Positions 51,943 through 62,800 of a DNA stretch of 64,000 nt are shown here, one piece after another. A program made the position numbers and the translations under genes. The notes under the pieces were generated by a model. That model searched no databases. It saw only the letters and a list, made by a program, of their open reading frames with translations, and was not told the origin of the DNA. This DNA comes from Nitrosospira sp. Nsp14 (GTDB lineage: Bacteria > Pseudomonadota > Gammaproteobacteria > Burkholderiales > Nitrosomonadaceae), in contig NZ_FOPV01000012.1 of assembly GCF_900113575.1 (NCBI RefSeq), forward strand, positions 29,429 to 93,428, given 5' to 3'. Numbering within the stretch: the first letter of the stretch is position 1; each line of letters opens with the position of its first letter.

Positions 51943-52971
51943 TCAGATATCAAGACATATCTTGCCGACGTGGTGCCTGCTCTCCTGATAGCGAAACGCC
52001 TCGACTATCTGCTCCAGCGAAAAATGGCGATCGATTACCGGCCGTAAGCCGATGGCGTCGATGGCCCGGATCATGTCCATCTGCCACCGGCGATGGCCGA
52101 CCACCAGGCCCTTGAGGCGCAGCTGCCGGGTAAGAACCGTGTGCAACGGCAGGGTTGCCGTCGTGCCAGAAAGAATGCCGATGATGGCGATGTGACCGCC
52201 GACGCGGGCCGCCACCAGCGACTGCGCCAGTGATGCAGGCCCCCCTACCTCGATTACATGATCGACTCCCCGGCCCCCGGTCAGGTGGCGCGCCGAATTG
52301 CCCCAATCCTCGTCCTCTCGGTAATTGATCAGGTAGTCCGCGCCCAGCGCTTTCAACCTGTCGAGTTTTTCATTGCTGGACGAGGTGGCGATTACTGTCG
52401 CGCCTGCCGCCTTGGCGAATTGCAGGGCGAATACCGAAACGCCCCCTGTTCCCTGCACAAGCACGGTTTCACCGGGTTTCAAGTCTCCATCCACCATCAA
52501 TGCCCGCCACGCGGTCAATCCGGCACAGGTCAGCGTTGCCGCTTCAGCGTGGCTATAGTCTTTAGGCGCGCGCGTGAACGCGGTCGCTGGCATGGTTACC
52601 TGCTCGCGCGCGAAGCCATCGACGCCATCACCCGGAACCGTATGAAAGTCGCTGATCTCCGGTTCTCCCTCGAGCCACGTGGGAAAGAACGTACTCACAA
52701 CGTGATCGCCGGGCGCGAATTCAGTCACGCCCGTACCAACCGCGATCACTTCGCCCGCCCCATCGGACATGGGGATACGCGGCACCTTCGGTCCCCACAT
52801 GCCGCTGACCACGGCATAATCGTGATAGTTGAGCGAGTTTGCGTAGATTCTTACCGTCATTTCATGTGCTTGAGGCGGAGATGTCTCGCTGCTGTCCAGG
52901 GTGACGCGATCGAACCCGCCGCCGGGCTGCACGTAAACCGCCTTGTTGATCGTAGTCACGGTATTTCCCAT
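51943..52971 (-). CDS. Medium-chain dehydrogenase/reductase (quinone-oxidoreductase-like)
   Basis: 342 residues from ATG 52971 (MGNTVTTINKAVYVQPGG). GroES-like N-terminal domain with SLNYHDYAVVSG and GAGEVIAVG, then the Rossmann domain with VLVQGTGGVSVFALQFAKAAGATVIATSSS. The catalytic zinc Cys of classical alcohol dehydrogenases is replaced (SLNYHDY), which favours a zinc-free reductase. The Rossmann fold predicts NAD(P)H use; the substrate is not deducible. The frame is open to 53091, but the added residues do not look like this family. Confidence 0.88.
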   Translation of the reverse strand: MGNTVTTINKAVYVQPGGGFDRVTLDSSETSPPQAHEMTVRIYANSLNYHDYAVVSGMWGPKVPRIPMSDGAGEVIAVGTGVTEFAPGDHVVSTFFPTWLEGEPEISDFHTVPGDGVDGFAREQVTMPATAFTRAPKDYSHAEAATLTCAGLTAWRALMVDGDLKPGETVLVQGTGGVSVFALQFAKAAGATVIATSSSNEKLDRLKALGADYLINYREDEDWGNSARHLTGGRGVDHVIEVGGPASLAQSLVAARVGGHIAIIGILSGTTATLPLHTVLTRQLRLKGLVVGHRRWQMDMIRAIDAIGLRPVIDRHFSLEQIVEAFRYQESRHHVGKICLDI

Positions 52972-53388
52972 ATCGAAAGCGCGCATCGAATTATAAACAG
53001 CCCCTGGAATCAGAAACAGCGCCGCATACTTTATCAGGTCGCAGGCAACTATACGACCCTCCACCCCTCCCTTCCTCCTGTTCATGTGCATTGCTCAGCG
53101 CTTGTGTACGCTGGCGAGCAAAAAAAGCCATTCCGTCTACACGACGTACTACACTAGGTATATCCAACGTAACCCACCAGCTTGCATTGCGGTGGCTTGA
53201 ATCAACGATTTGAATCGCGGCGATCCGGATCGGGCTTATTGTTGCTGGTTGCGACCCTATTTGTCTCGTATGGCACGGATTCGGCATGCGGTTCCGCCGT
53301 CCCGTCGATCAAGCAATTACATGACCGAACATCCGAAAATCTGCAAGATTAACAGGATCAACAGGCGTTCTTTAATGAAGGAAGGATC

Positions 53389-54675
53389 ATGTCCCAATAT
53401 GACGAAAACAGAGAGGGCAGCAGAGATGGCAAAAGGGAGAACCGGTCCACCGTGAGCGAGGTGGACAATGCGGCTGTCGCCTTGACCGCGGTGCCCGAAA
53501 TAGCCGAGGTTTCCACCGGGGCAGCGGGGCCCGGAAGCATGGCGGCAGGAACCATCCATACCCAATGCCACAGCAGGCACGATCGGGAGGTTCCTGAAGT
53601 TGACCTGTTGTCCCCGCTGACCATCCGCGGCGTAACATTCCGCAACCGCATAGCGATGTCGCCGCTGTGCATGTACTCGTCGGAGGATGGCTTTGCCACG
53701 GATTTTCATCTTGTGCACCTTGGCAGCCGGGCACTTGGAGGCGTCGCGCTGGTCATGGTCGAAGCCACCGCGGTTACCGATGAGGGACGCATTTCTCCGG
53801 TTGATATGGGAATCTGGAAAGATGAACATATCGGTCCGCTGTCCCGCATCGCTCGATTCCTGGAAGGGCAAGGGGCCGTTCCCGGCATCCAGCTTGCCCA
53901 TGCCGGGCGCAAGGCGAGTTGCGATACGCCATGGAACGGCGGAAGCAGCCTGAAGACGCCCGCCGAGGGCGGCTGGCCGGTTATCGGGCCCAGCCCCCTG
54001 CCCTTCGACGTGGAAGACCCCGTTCCGACGCCCATGTCCGCCGCCGACATCCAGCTATGCATCGATGCCTGGGTTGCAGCCGCACGCCGTGCGCTCGACG
54101 CCGGTTTCAAAGTCATCGAACTGCACGCCGCCCATGGCTACCTGATGCACCAGTTTCTATCGCCTATCAGCAATAACCGCACGGATGAATACGGCGGAAG
54201 CCTGGATAACCGCATGCGCCTGGTACTGGAGACTGCGCGGCGCCTCCGTGAGGTCATCCCGCAGGCGCTGCCGTTGTTCGTACGCATCTCGGCAACCGAC
54301 TGGGTCGGTGGCGGCTGGGATATCGAACAATCCATCGTCCTTTGCCAAAAACTCAAGGCGCTCGGTGTGGATTTGGTCGATGTTTCCTCAGGTGGGACCA
54401 CGCCCGACGCTCGGATTCCCGTCGCCCGCGGCTACCAGATTCCGTTCGCCCAGCGCATCCGCGACGAAGCGGAGATCCGGACGGGCGGCGTCGGCCTGAT
54501 TACAGATCCCGAGTATGCGGATGAAATCATCACCAGCGGGCAGGCCGATCTTGTTTTCATTGGCCGCGAACTGATGCGGGAGCCGTACTGGGCCATCAAG
54601 GCGCAACACGCCATGGGAGTGGAACCCTCCTGGCCGATCCAGTATGGCTATGCCGTCAAGCGCCGGGCGAAATAG
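53389..54675 (+). CDS. OYE-like NADH:flavin oxidoreductase (YqjM/NemA type) with N-terminal extension
   Basis: 428 residues; the FMN-binding TIM barrel begins near residue 71 (LLSPLTIRGVTFRNRIAMSPLCMYSSEDG), which has the YqjM-type Cys/Tyr active-site block. It continues with IQLAHAGRKAS, the substrate His pair in ELHAAHGYLMHQFLSPISNNRTDEYGGS, and ending GLITDPEYADEIITSGQADLVFIGRELMREPYW. The first roughly 70 residues are extra relative to the family and low complexity (NREGSRDGKRENRS); GAAGGAAGGATC before ATG supports the long start. Expected to reduce electrophilic alkenes, nitro compounds or quinones. Confidence 0.92.
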   Translation: MSQYDENREGSRDGKRENRSTVSEVDNAAVALTAVPEIAEVSTGAAGPGSMAAGTIHTQCHSRHDREVPEVDLLSPLTIRGVTFRNRIAMSPLCMYSSEDGFATDFHLVHLGSRALGGVALVMVEATAVTDEGRISPVDMGIWKDEHIGPLSRIARFLEGQGAVPGIQLAHAGRKASCDTPWNGGSSLKTPAEGGWPVIGPSPLPFDVEDPVPTPMSAADIQLCIDAWVAAARRALDAGFKVIELHAAHGYLMHQFLSPISNNRTDEYGGSLDNRMRLVLETARRLREVIPQALPLFVRISATDWVGGGWDIEQSIVLCQKLKALGVDLVDVSSGGTTPDARIPVARGYQIPFAQRIRDEAEIRTGGVGLITDPEYADEIITSGQADLVFIGRELMREPYWAIKAQHAMGVEPSWPIQYGYAVKRRAK

Positions 54676-54776
54676 CGGGCACAGTCAAGAACGTAAGGAG
54701 ATATACGGGATTAGGCTGGCTGCGGTTTCTTGTCCCCATGACAAGATCGGGCAGCACCGTTCAGGCGTAAAAGAAA

Positions 54777-54798
54777 CCCCGCCGTGGACACGGCGGGG
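54777..54798 (+). terminator. GC-rich hairpin after the OYE gene
   Basis: CCCCGCCG (54777-54784) / CGGCGGGG (54791-54798), loop TGGACA, 102 bases after the stop; no T-run follows, so a strong intrinsic terminator is not certain. The remainder of the 54676-55203 gap shows no gene. Confidence 0.55.
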
Positions 54799-55203
54799 CG
54801 ACAGGGCTGACGCTTACCACATTCGTATACAAGCGCTACGGAAGAAATTGAATCGTTTGGAATCCGCCACATTTCCCAGCCAGTTATAGAGACCAGGCTC
54901 AAACAAATCGAAATCGCGGCCCTTAAAATCATTTGGGAAAATTGCCAAATCCCGAAGATAATCACGAAAGACAACGTCACTGGATTTCTATTGCGTCCAC
55001 TCGTTTGCAGCAAACCTAATAAAGACAATAATCCATCTCAAGCTGGAAAGATGTGACAAATATCACAGGCAGCTGAAAGAATAACCAGGGGAAGGCAACA
55101 CCGACGATCGTCGGAGCAACAAACGTGTTGCGGGCAGCGCGCTCTTCCCTACGCTATTCTTAGAAAGGAGGCAAGTTACAGACTACCACTGGGGAGAGAC
55201 ATC

Positions 55204-56853
55204 ATGGCACGGGCAAAAAAAGCGGTATTCATATTAGCGGCGACGCTATACATGGCGATGCCGCAAGCATGGAGTCATGACGAGCACCGACCTCCAGGAA
55301 GTACGCCTCCGGAAAAGCTCGGCGAGGTTAACTTCCCGGTAAGCTGTAACGCGGAAGCCCAGAAGGAATTCAACCGGGCGATGGCGTTAGCGCATTCCTT
55401 CTGGTTCAATCCGGCAATCAACTGGTTCGGCACTGTGCTGCGCCACGACACAACCTGCGCCATGGCTTACTGGGGCGTTGCCCTGATGTCCCTGGGCAAT
55501 CCATTCACGTGGCCACCTGGCGCGAAGGCATGGAACGCCGGCGCAATAGCCTTGGCACACGCCCGGCGCGTACCCGCCCATACTGAGCGCGAGCAGGACT
55601 ATATTGCCGCGTTAGCTGTCCTTTTCAACGATTGGGAGACAACGGATTACCGGCCGCGGGTATTGGCCTACGAAAAAGCGATGGAAAGTGTGGCTGCGCG
55701 CTATCCCAACGACACCGAAGCGCAGATCCTTTATGCGCTTGCGCTCGATGCGACCGCGCTACCCACCGACAAGACGTTTGCCAACCAGCTCAAGGCGGCG
55801 AATATCCTGGAACCGCTGTTCCGGAAGTATCCCGATCACCCCGGCGTGGCGCACTATCTGATACACACCTACGATTATGCCGAGCTGGCTGAAAAGGGCC
55901 TGCCAGCCGCAAGGGCCTATGCTGCAATCGCGCCCTCGGTGCCGCATGCGCTGCACATGCCGTCGCACATCTTCAGTCGGGCAGGTCTGTGGCGCGAGAT
56001 GGTGGCGAGCAACCAGGCCTCCTATCAGGCCGCCAAGGGAGAACTCAAGGAAGCGAGCCTCGGCGTTGGCGCCTACGATGCGTTGCATGCCATGGACTAC
56101 ATGGTTTTCGCCCATTTGCAGCAGGCGCAGGACAAGGCTGCCAAGCGGCTGGTGGAGGAAGCCGGCGCGATCCGCAAGCTCAACGTGGAAAATTTCCCGG
56201 CAGCCTATGCTTTCGCTGCGATTCCCTCCCGCTATGCGCTGGAACGCAGCGACTGGAAAGGTGCAGCGGCGCTCGAGCTCCTGCCCGCCGAGCTGGCGTG
56301 GGATAAATTTCCCCAGGCGGAAGCCATTCTCGTCTTTGCCCGCGGCCTGGGCGCCGCCCGCAGCGGAGACAATGCCGCGGCGCGCCGGGATATGCAGCGG
56401 CTGCAGGCGCTAAAGGACGCGATGACCACCGCCAAGCTGGATTATTGGGCAGGGCAGACAGATTTTCAAATCCAGACGATCGATGCGTGGCTCGCACTTG
56501 CGGAGAATCGCAACGACGAAGCGGTGCGACTGATGCGCATCGCCGCGGAAGCGGAAGAAGCGAGCGACAAGCACCCGGTGACGCCCGGCAATGTCGCTCC
56601 CTCGCGCGAACTGTTGGGGGAAATGCTGCTTCAGCTCAATCGTCCTGCGGAGGCGTTTACCGAATTCGAGCGCTCCCTGAAGCGCGACCCCAACCGCTTC
56701 CGCAGCATTGCCGGCGCGGCCCGCGCAGCGGGGGCGTCAGGCAACCGCACGGACGCCCGCAACTATTATGCAAGGCTCCAGGCAGTTGCGGCCGATCATG
56801 ACAGCGAGCGTGCCGAACTGGCTGAGTCCAGGTCCTTTCTCGGGAAGCAATGA
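55204..56853 (+). CDS. Exported TPR-containing protein
   Basis: 549 residues with a signal peptide (MARAKKAVFILAATLYMAM...WSHDEHR, cleavage about residue 24), then helical repeats. The segments EFNRAMALAHSFWFNPAINWF, AMAYWGVALMSLGNPF and the conserved HYLIHTYDYAELAEKGLPAARAYA...HALHMPSHIFSRAGLW block identify a conserved family of secreted TPR proteins found widely in proteobacteria; its role is not defined. C-terminal TPR units (LNRPAEAFTEFERSLKRDPNR). GGGGAGAGACATC precedes the start. The 3' end overlaps the convergent PEP-CTERM gene by 58 bp. Confidence 0.88.
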   Translation: MARAKKAVFILAATLYMAMPQAWSHDEHRPPGSTPPEKLGEVNFPVSCNAEAQKEFNRAMALAHSFWFNPAINWFGTVLRHDTTCAMAYWGVALMSLGNPFTWPPGAKAWNAGAIALAHARRVPAHTEREQDYIAALAVLFNDWETTDYRPRVLAYEKAMESVAARYPNDTEAQILYALALDATALPTDKTFANQLKAANILEPLFRKYPDHPGVAHYLIHTYDYAELAEKGLPAARAYAAIAPSVPHALHMPSHIFSRAGLWREMVASNQASYQAAKGELKEASLGVGAYDALHAMDYMVFAHLQQAQDKAAKRLVEEAGAIRKLNVENFPAAYAFAAIPSRYALERSDWKGAAALELLPAELAWDKFPQAEAILVFARGLGAARSGDNAAARRDMQRLQALKDAMTTAKLDYWAGQTDFQIQTIDAWLALAENRNDEAVRLMRIAAEAEEASDKHPVTPGNVAPSRELLGEMLLQLNRPAEAFTEFERSLKRDPNRFRSIAGAARAAGASGNRTDARNYYARLQAVAADHDSERAELAESRSFLGKQ

Positions 56854-57389
56854 TGCCGGCGAACCATCGCCCCCATCAGGCACAGCCCGGCAAGCAGCAT
56901 CGCCCATCTCCCGGACTCGGGCACTGCGGTTGCCGCAGCGTGGGGTACCGCAGAGTTGCTACCCCACGTGGTATCGCTCACGCCAATAACCTTCCCCGGT
57001 TCCGTAGGCTTGATCGAGTTGCCAGATAGGTAAAGAGGACCCGCGAATTGAGAGACGCCGCTGCCAGTGAAGTCTCCATCTCTCCAGACGACCGGCCGTC
57101 CGCCGGTTACGGTGAGATTGCCCTTGCCGCCAAGCTCGCCGACAGTAAATTCCGGTTCGGCGCTGGTGTTGAAAACGATCGAAACGCCGCCATTGATGAT
57201 CGCGCGGTCGCCGGGACCCGCCGGACCGGCGGGAGACCATTGCGGCGCGACATCCAGATAACCGCGCCCAACCCAGGTGCGGTCCAGGGCAAGCGCAGGC
57301 TGAAACACGCCTAGGGTGCCGATCATGGCAATAATCGGAAGTGGGCTCAAAGTCTTTCTTCCCCCCGGATTGTTCGTCCCAGCTTTCAT
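56796..57389 (-). CDS. PEP-CTERM protein with a G/T-rich autotransporter-like passenger
   Basis: 197 residues from ATG 57389 (MKAGTNNPGG): signal peptide (IIAMIGTLGVFQPALA), a short beta-repeat region (GDRAIINGGVSIVFNTSAEPEFTVGELGGKGNLTVTGG, the strand pattern of polymorphic outer-membrane/PATR-like repeats) and the sorting tail PESGRWAMLLAGLCLMGAMVRRHH. Unrelated to the HAF family apart from the tail. It overlaps the end of the TPR gene on the other strand. Regulation is not visible. Confidence 0.75.
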   Translation of the reverse strand: MKAGTNNPGGRKTLSPLPIIAMIGTLGVFQPALALDRTWVGRGYLDVAPQWSPAGPAGPGDRAIINGGVSIVFNTSAEPEFTVGELGGKGNLTVTGGRPVVWRDGDFTGSGVSQFAGPLYLSGNSIKPTEPGKVIGVSDTTWGSNSAVPHAAATAVPESGRWAMLLAGLCLMGAMVRRHHCFPRKDLDSASSARSLS

Positions 57390-57874
57390 CCCGATCCCCC
57401 TGAAATCCATGGCGGCTGAAATGAAGCCGCGAATACGTGGTCGTTCCCTTGGCGGTTTCGTGGTCATACCCATTATGTTCTTGCCAGGGAGACGGGTAAG
57501 TGAGAAAACTCACATACCGGGGAAAATAAAAGAGGGGAAACTATTCGGCTGTGTTGCAGCCCAACGGCAAGGAATGATGCGGCCTCATCTCCGCGAGACC
57601 TGTGCCAGCATACCCTGTTTGACCCAGTGCCAATCAGCGCAAATCGGCGCCGTAATAACCGGACCGACCGCCGCCAAACGTGGGCTCATCAGGAGGCCGG
57701 GCTGGATATTGTTCGGTCCGGCGACTGGCGGTCCGATGCCGTCGACTAGATACACGGAATCCGGTTTATGAGAAAATGACTGGCAATATAGCCTCGGGCA
57801 TGGGGTCGGATGATTTATCCACTCGATTTGTCCATCCCACCCTCACTTGGGGTTGCACGCTCACAAGGAATGTT
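57390..57874. other. Intergenic region without a clear gene
   Basis: Divergent gap between the PEP-CTERM gene and the kinesin-light-chain-like TPR gene. The plus frame of the TPR gene is open from 57680, but the residues before 57875 do not look coding. No promoter is obvious. Confidence 0.5.
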
Positions 57875-59182
57875 ATGAAGACACTCCCGCTCGCTTTGTT
57901 GCTGCCTCTCGCGCTCGCCGCGGCACAACCTGTTTATGGACAGGAGACCAAGTGGAAAGCGATTAGCGAAGAGGCGATATCGCTATACAACAAGGGCGAC
58001 TACGAGCGTGCGGTAGCCGCCATCAAGAAGTCGCTGGCGCTGGCGGAAAAGACAGTTGGACCCGACCATCCGGATACGGCGACCAGCCTGAACAATCTGG
58101 CGGAACTCTACCGCGACCATAATCGTTACGCGGAGGCGGAACCCCTATATAAACGGTCTCTGGCAATCCGGGAAAAATACTTCGGCGCCAACAATGCGCT
58201 GGTGGCAACCACCCTCAACGGCCATGCGGAACTTTACCGCTCAGCGGGCAGGTTTACGGATGCGGAAACCCTCTACAAGCGCGCCTTGGCTATCCGAGAA
58301 AAATCACTGCGTCCTGATCACCCCGATGTTGGGCAAACCCTCAACAATCTCGCCGAACTCTATTGCGTCCAAGGCAAGTATGCATCAGCCAGGCCCCTTT
58401 ATGAGCGCTCGCTGGGGATCCGTGAGAAAGCGCTTGGAGACGACCATCCCACCCTGGCGACCGGGCTCAACAATATGGCATTGATCCACCACGCTGAAAA
58501 CAGATATGCGCAAGCCGAGCCGCTCTACCAACGCGCCCTTGCGCTTTACGAGAAAAAACTCGCTCCCGACCATCCCAACCTTGGCATAAGCCTCAACAAC
58601 CTCGCCGCGGTTTATCACAACCAGGGCAAGCACGCTGAGGCGGAGCCCCTCTACAAACGCGCCCTTATGATCCGCGAGAAAACACTGGGCGCAAGCCATC
58701 CGGATTTGGCCAGCGATCTGACCAACCTTGCCGAAGTTCATTACCACCAGGGACAATTCGCGCAAGCTGAGCCGTACTACAAGCGTGCGCTGGCCATGCG
58801 CGAGAAAAGCCTGGGCCCCGACCATCCGGAAGTCGGCAAGGATCTGAGCAGCCTGGGCGAAGTCTATCGTGCCCTGGGACAATACAATGAAGCCGAGCCG
58901 TTCTATGAGCGCTCGCTTGCCATCTTCGAAAAAGCCGTAGGGCCTTACGAGCTCAACATGGCGACAAGCCTCAACAATTTGGGCATGATCTACTACAACC
59001 GTGGCCGGTATGAGCAAGCCGAGGCGTACTATAAGCGTGCGCTGGCGATCTTCGAGAAAACGCTCGGCCCCACCCACCCCACGGTAAAAATCAGCTGGAA
59101 TAATCTCACCAAGCTATACGATGCCACGGGTCGCGGCAACGGGGAGCACGTGAACCAGCAGGTGGCCGGGTTTCAGCGATAG
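57875..59182 (+). CDS. Exported kinesin-light-chain-type TPR protein
   Basis: 435 residues from ATG 57875 (MKTLPLALLLPLALAAAQPVYG, signal peptide), followed by about nine very regular 42-residue tetratricopeptide repeats of the KLC type: Y-AEPLYKRALAIREK-LGPDHP-VA-LNNLAELY. A scaffold for protein contacts in the periplasm or outside the cell. The long open frame before 57875 is discarded because the signal peptide begins here. Transcribed toward pelB-like gene 59828, 645 bp away. Confidence 0.9.
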   Translation: MKTLPLALLLPLALAAAQPVYGQETKWKAISEEAISLYNKGDYERAVAAIKKSLALAEKTVGPDHPDTATSLNNLAELYRDHNRYAEAEPLYKRSLAIREKYFGANNALVATTLNGHAELYRSAGRFTDAETLYKRALAIREKSLRPDHPDVGQTLNNLAELYCVQGKYASARPLYERSLGIREKALGDDHPTLATGLNNMALIHHAENRYAQAEPLYQRALALYEKKLAPDHPNLGISLNNLAAVYHNQGKHAEAEPLYKRALMIREKTLGASHPDLASDLTNLAEVHYHQGQFAQAEPYYKRALAMREKSLGPDHPEVGKDLSSLGEVYRALGQYNEAEPFYERSLAIFEKAVGPYELNMATSLNNLGMIYYNRGRYEQAEAYYKRALAIFEKTLGPTHPTVKISWNNLTKLYDATGRGNGEHVNQQVAGFQR

Positions 59183-59827
59183 ATACCGCGCCTTGATGCG
59201 TCAACGTTTTACCCCGCATTGACGAGATAGCTACCCCCAGCGAGCATTCCGCTGGATACGCGACCGCGCCCCCGCGCCAGAGATTCAGCTCGCGATGTAC
59301 GGATACGCTGGCAGCGAACAGATCAAAAAGGCACAGCCGTCGCATCCTTCCAGTTTGCGCAATATGTCCCCTGCGACCATAAAACGCAGGGGGGATGGTC
59401 ATCAAAACGCCCGTAAACCTGACCGGCCCTGTTACCTGTATTTCGCCAATCCTCGGTAGCTTAAAAAACTCCCTTACTGAAGAAGCCCGTTGAGGATTGG
59501 TACGTGCGGATGATATGCGGGAAGTATCGGGTATAGAATTACGGGACCGACAATAAAGGACGGCAGTACGGGATTCCAAAGCGCACTGGATACCCAGTCT
59601 CATTTAATCAAGAAACGGGTCGTTCCCTTTGGCGGTGTCCATAATCCACCCGTTATGTGGTGCATCGAACGGACGTGCTTGTGTGTGAGTGCAAAGCTTA
59701 GCTGGATAGGCGATAACTGCCCGACGATAGCCCGCTACAGGGTTGCGAACTGATAAAGCTCGGCATCGATCGGACCAACAACAACAATAAATGCCCTCCA
59801 TCGGGGGCTATTCTAAGAGACCCGATC
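59183..59827. other. Intergenic region upstream of the PelB-like gene
   Basis: No convincing gene on either strand. Minus-strand frames at 59106-59603 and 59604-59801 lack ribosome binding sites and family resemblance. The long leader may contain regulatory sequence, but no motif is clear. Confidence 0.5.
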
Positions 59828-62800
59828 ATGAATTTGTTCGGCGGTTTAAAAAAAACAATATTTTCTTTCGGTGTGGGATTGGCTCTTGTTTTTGCTCTCC
59901 TGTTCTATGAAGAGGACCGGCTAAAGGAATTATTCCAGATAGCAAAGCCCGACCACCTTTCGGTCCTGTACTTGAAGTTGCTCCTGAATATCAAGCCTGA
60001 TGACACCGATTTGCGTGCGGAACTTGTACGGCACTACATCAACCTGGGTGAACTGGATGAGGCCAGGGCTGCATTGGAACCGCTACTGCCCAAAAATGGC
60101 ATGGCAGACTTGAGCGTCAGGCTACTGGTAATGGAAATCGACTTCCGTCATTTTTTGTCAATCGGCAACGACGACCCAAGCCGGAAAACGAAGTTGGCTC
60201 ACCTCCAAAACAATATTGTCGAGCTCAGTAGAACCCGGCTTCCAGTATCCTTGCTACCGAATATCATTAAACTCGGCCTTGAGCTGGAACAACCCGCTGT
60301 GGCTGCGGATCTGTATTACCGATGGTCAGGGGTTGTTCCCCATCCATCAGCGCGTGTGGAAAAATTGAAGGAATCAGCACGTTGGTATATGGCGTCGGAG
60401 ATGCCGCGTCGAGCTGCGGAAATATATGACGAATCTCATACACTGGCCGACACCGATACCCAGGCCCGAGAATTCGCGTTTCTAACCCTTAAAGCGTCGC
60501 AAGCAGCAGGCGATAACAAGCTTGCTCTGGAATATTTTCGCAACTATCAGCAGAGATTCCCGGCCGACCCTGAACTGCTAGACGAGGCCATCAACATTTG
60601 TCAGGCCGGAGACGATCCCAAGCAGGCGTATGAAATGGGCAACTTGCGTTTGTCATTCGCGCCCGACGATCCCCAACAAATTAGCAAGCAGCTTGATCGT
60701 TCCCTTGCCGTGGGCGAGCTTCAGCCCGCTGTGGTTTTAGCGAAGCGGCTGGTTGAAGTTGCTCCGGAAGATGGAAATGCCCATGAAACGTTGGGACGTA
60801 TTGCGGAATGGGCTTCAATGCCAGAGGTTGCGTTGAAGGAATGGCTATGGCTGGCGAGAAATAGAAAAGATGATGTGGCGATCACGAACGCGCTCAGACT
60901 TTCGACAGGGCTGTATTCCGTCGACACTTCTCTGGAAATGCTGAGCCGGCTTTCGGATAGCCGGGAACTGACCAAGGAGGAATTGAACAATATGATGTCC
61001 GCGCATAGCGATGCAGGCAATTTTTCCGACCATGTCAATTTTCTGAAATCCTATGTAAAACGCTACCCGGATAACCAGCAAGCATGGGAAGCGCTGGCAA
61101 AAACAGAAGAAAATGCCGGCCAGCTGACGGGCGCCATGGAAACCTGGCAACGCATAGGCTCCCGTTTCGACCGTCTGCCGGAGGCTACGACTCATCAAGC
61201 GAAATTAATATGGAAAAACGGTCAATCCGAGAAGGCGCTTGCTCACCTGCTGTCACGCAAAGGCAATATGACAGCAAAGGAAACCCACTTCTGGGAGACG
61301 CTGGGCGAGCTTTCCTGGGAAATGAAACAACCTGAGCAATCGTTAGCGGCTTATAGCGTCGCCTGGAAGTCAGGAAGCACCAGCGTGGTCTTAGCCGAAC
61401 GGCTGATCCAGTTGAACCGTGATCTGGGCAAGCCGGAAGACGCCATCGCAACCGGTGAAGAAGCTTATCGTCGTTTTGATCAGCCTCGGTGGTTGCTGCT
61501 CGCCATGGATGCCGCCAATCAGGCCCGCTTATCGACTCAACTAAGCCGCCTTATAAAAATAGCCATGACCACGGAATCGCAATTTCTGGATTCGGAGATG
61601 TACTGGCTGATGCAGGCTCAGTTGCAAACCCATGAAGGTAAGGCTGAACTGGCGGTAAAACATTATTTGCAGGCTTTAAAAGTCAACCCGGCATCGACGA
61701 CTGCCAAAGAAGGAGTTTTGTGGAGCCTTATCGGCTTGAATGATAAGCGCGCACTGCGAACATATGTGAAAACATGGCGGCCCGATGCCTCAAAAAAGCA
61801 GGCGCTATGGGGCGTATACGGCTTGGCCCTGGTCAAGGTTGGGCAGAATAAGGAAGCGTTGCCATGGTTCGAGCGTAAATCGAAAACCAATCCCGATGAT
61901 TACCTTTGGCTACTTACTTATGCCGACGCCCTAACCAGGGCAGGCCGTGCGGATACAGCTTGGCAGCTGCGCAAATATGTTTTGTTCAACTTGAGAGCCC
62001 GCCTTAAACAAATCGAAAATGAATCCTCTCCCAAAATAAAGGATCTATTGCGACCGGAATACCTGGCCCTGGTTCGGGACATGGAGGGCGTAAACGCCGA
62101 TGTCTCGATCCTGAAAAGATTTCTTGCCAAAGGATACGATGATCCAGCCGTCCAGGAGCTGCTTGTCGCCGCGTACCTGTCGCAGGAAAATTATGCCGTT
62201 GCCCGTTACTGGTTATTGCAAGAGCATATTGCGCGGCAGGAAACGCCCACCTGGCAGCGCCTTGCCCTCGCCATGGGGGAAAACGACCGGGCCGCCGCGG
62301 AGCGCATTCTTGAAAATGAAGATGACAATCTCAGCAATTTCAATAAGATGGAAGCGCTCAGGCGTCTGGACAGAAACGAGGAAGCGCTGGCATTGACCTA
62401 CAGCCTTCTTGCCGCACATAAGGAATCCGCCGCCACGCAAACATATCTGTTCAACGTCAGGGATGATTTGATAGAGAAAACAAGCAGGCAAGTGACGGGA
62501 GGGATGGAATATAAAACGCTGGGGAACATCAATTTTGTCGAAAGCCGTGCGCGTTTCAGCCTGCCTTACCTGCGCGGAGCGCTATGGGCAGAGGTCAAGC
62601 ACAATCTGCTCGATTCAACGGAGCCGGGAATCACCTTGCCGGCGCGGAATGAGGTGGACATCACGGCGGAATACAAGCGTCCCTGGCGGGAAGGAATATT
62701 CCAGGCGAATGTAGGAGGCAATCTGAGAGAAGTCGATTCTCTCCCTCATGGCGCAGTCAGGATCAACCAGGCCGTTACTGGCAGAGTGAAGGCGAACTTC

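Noticed and set aside
59106..59603. Minus-strand ORF of 165 codons overlapping the TPR gene end
   Set aside because: No recognisable domain, no ribosome binding site, Arg/Ser-rich composition typical of a non-coding frame.
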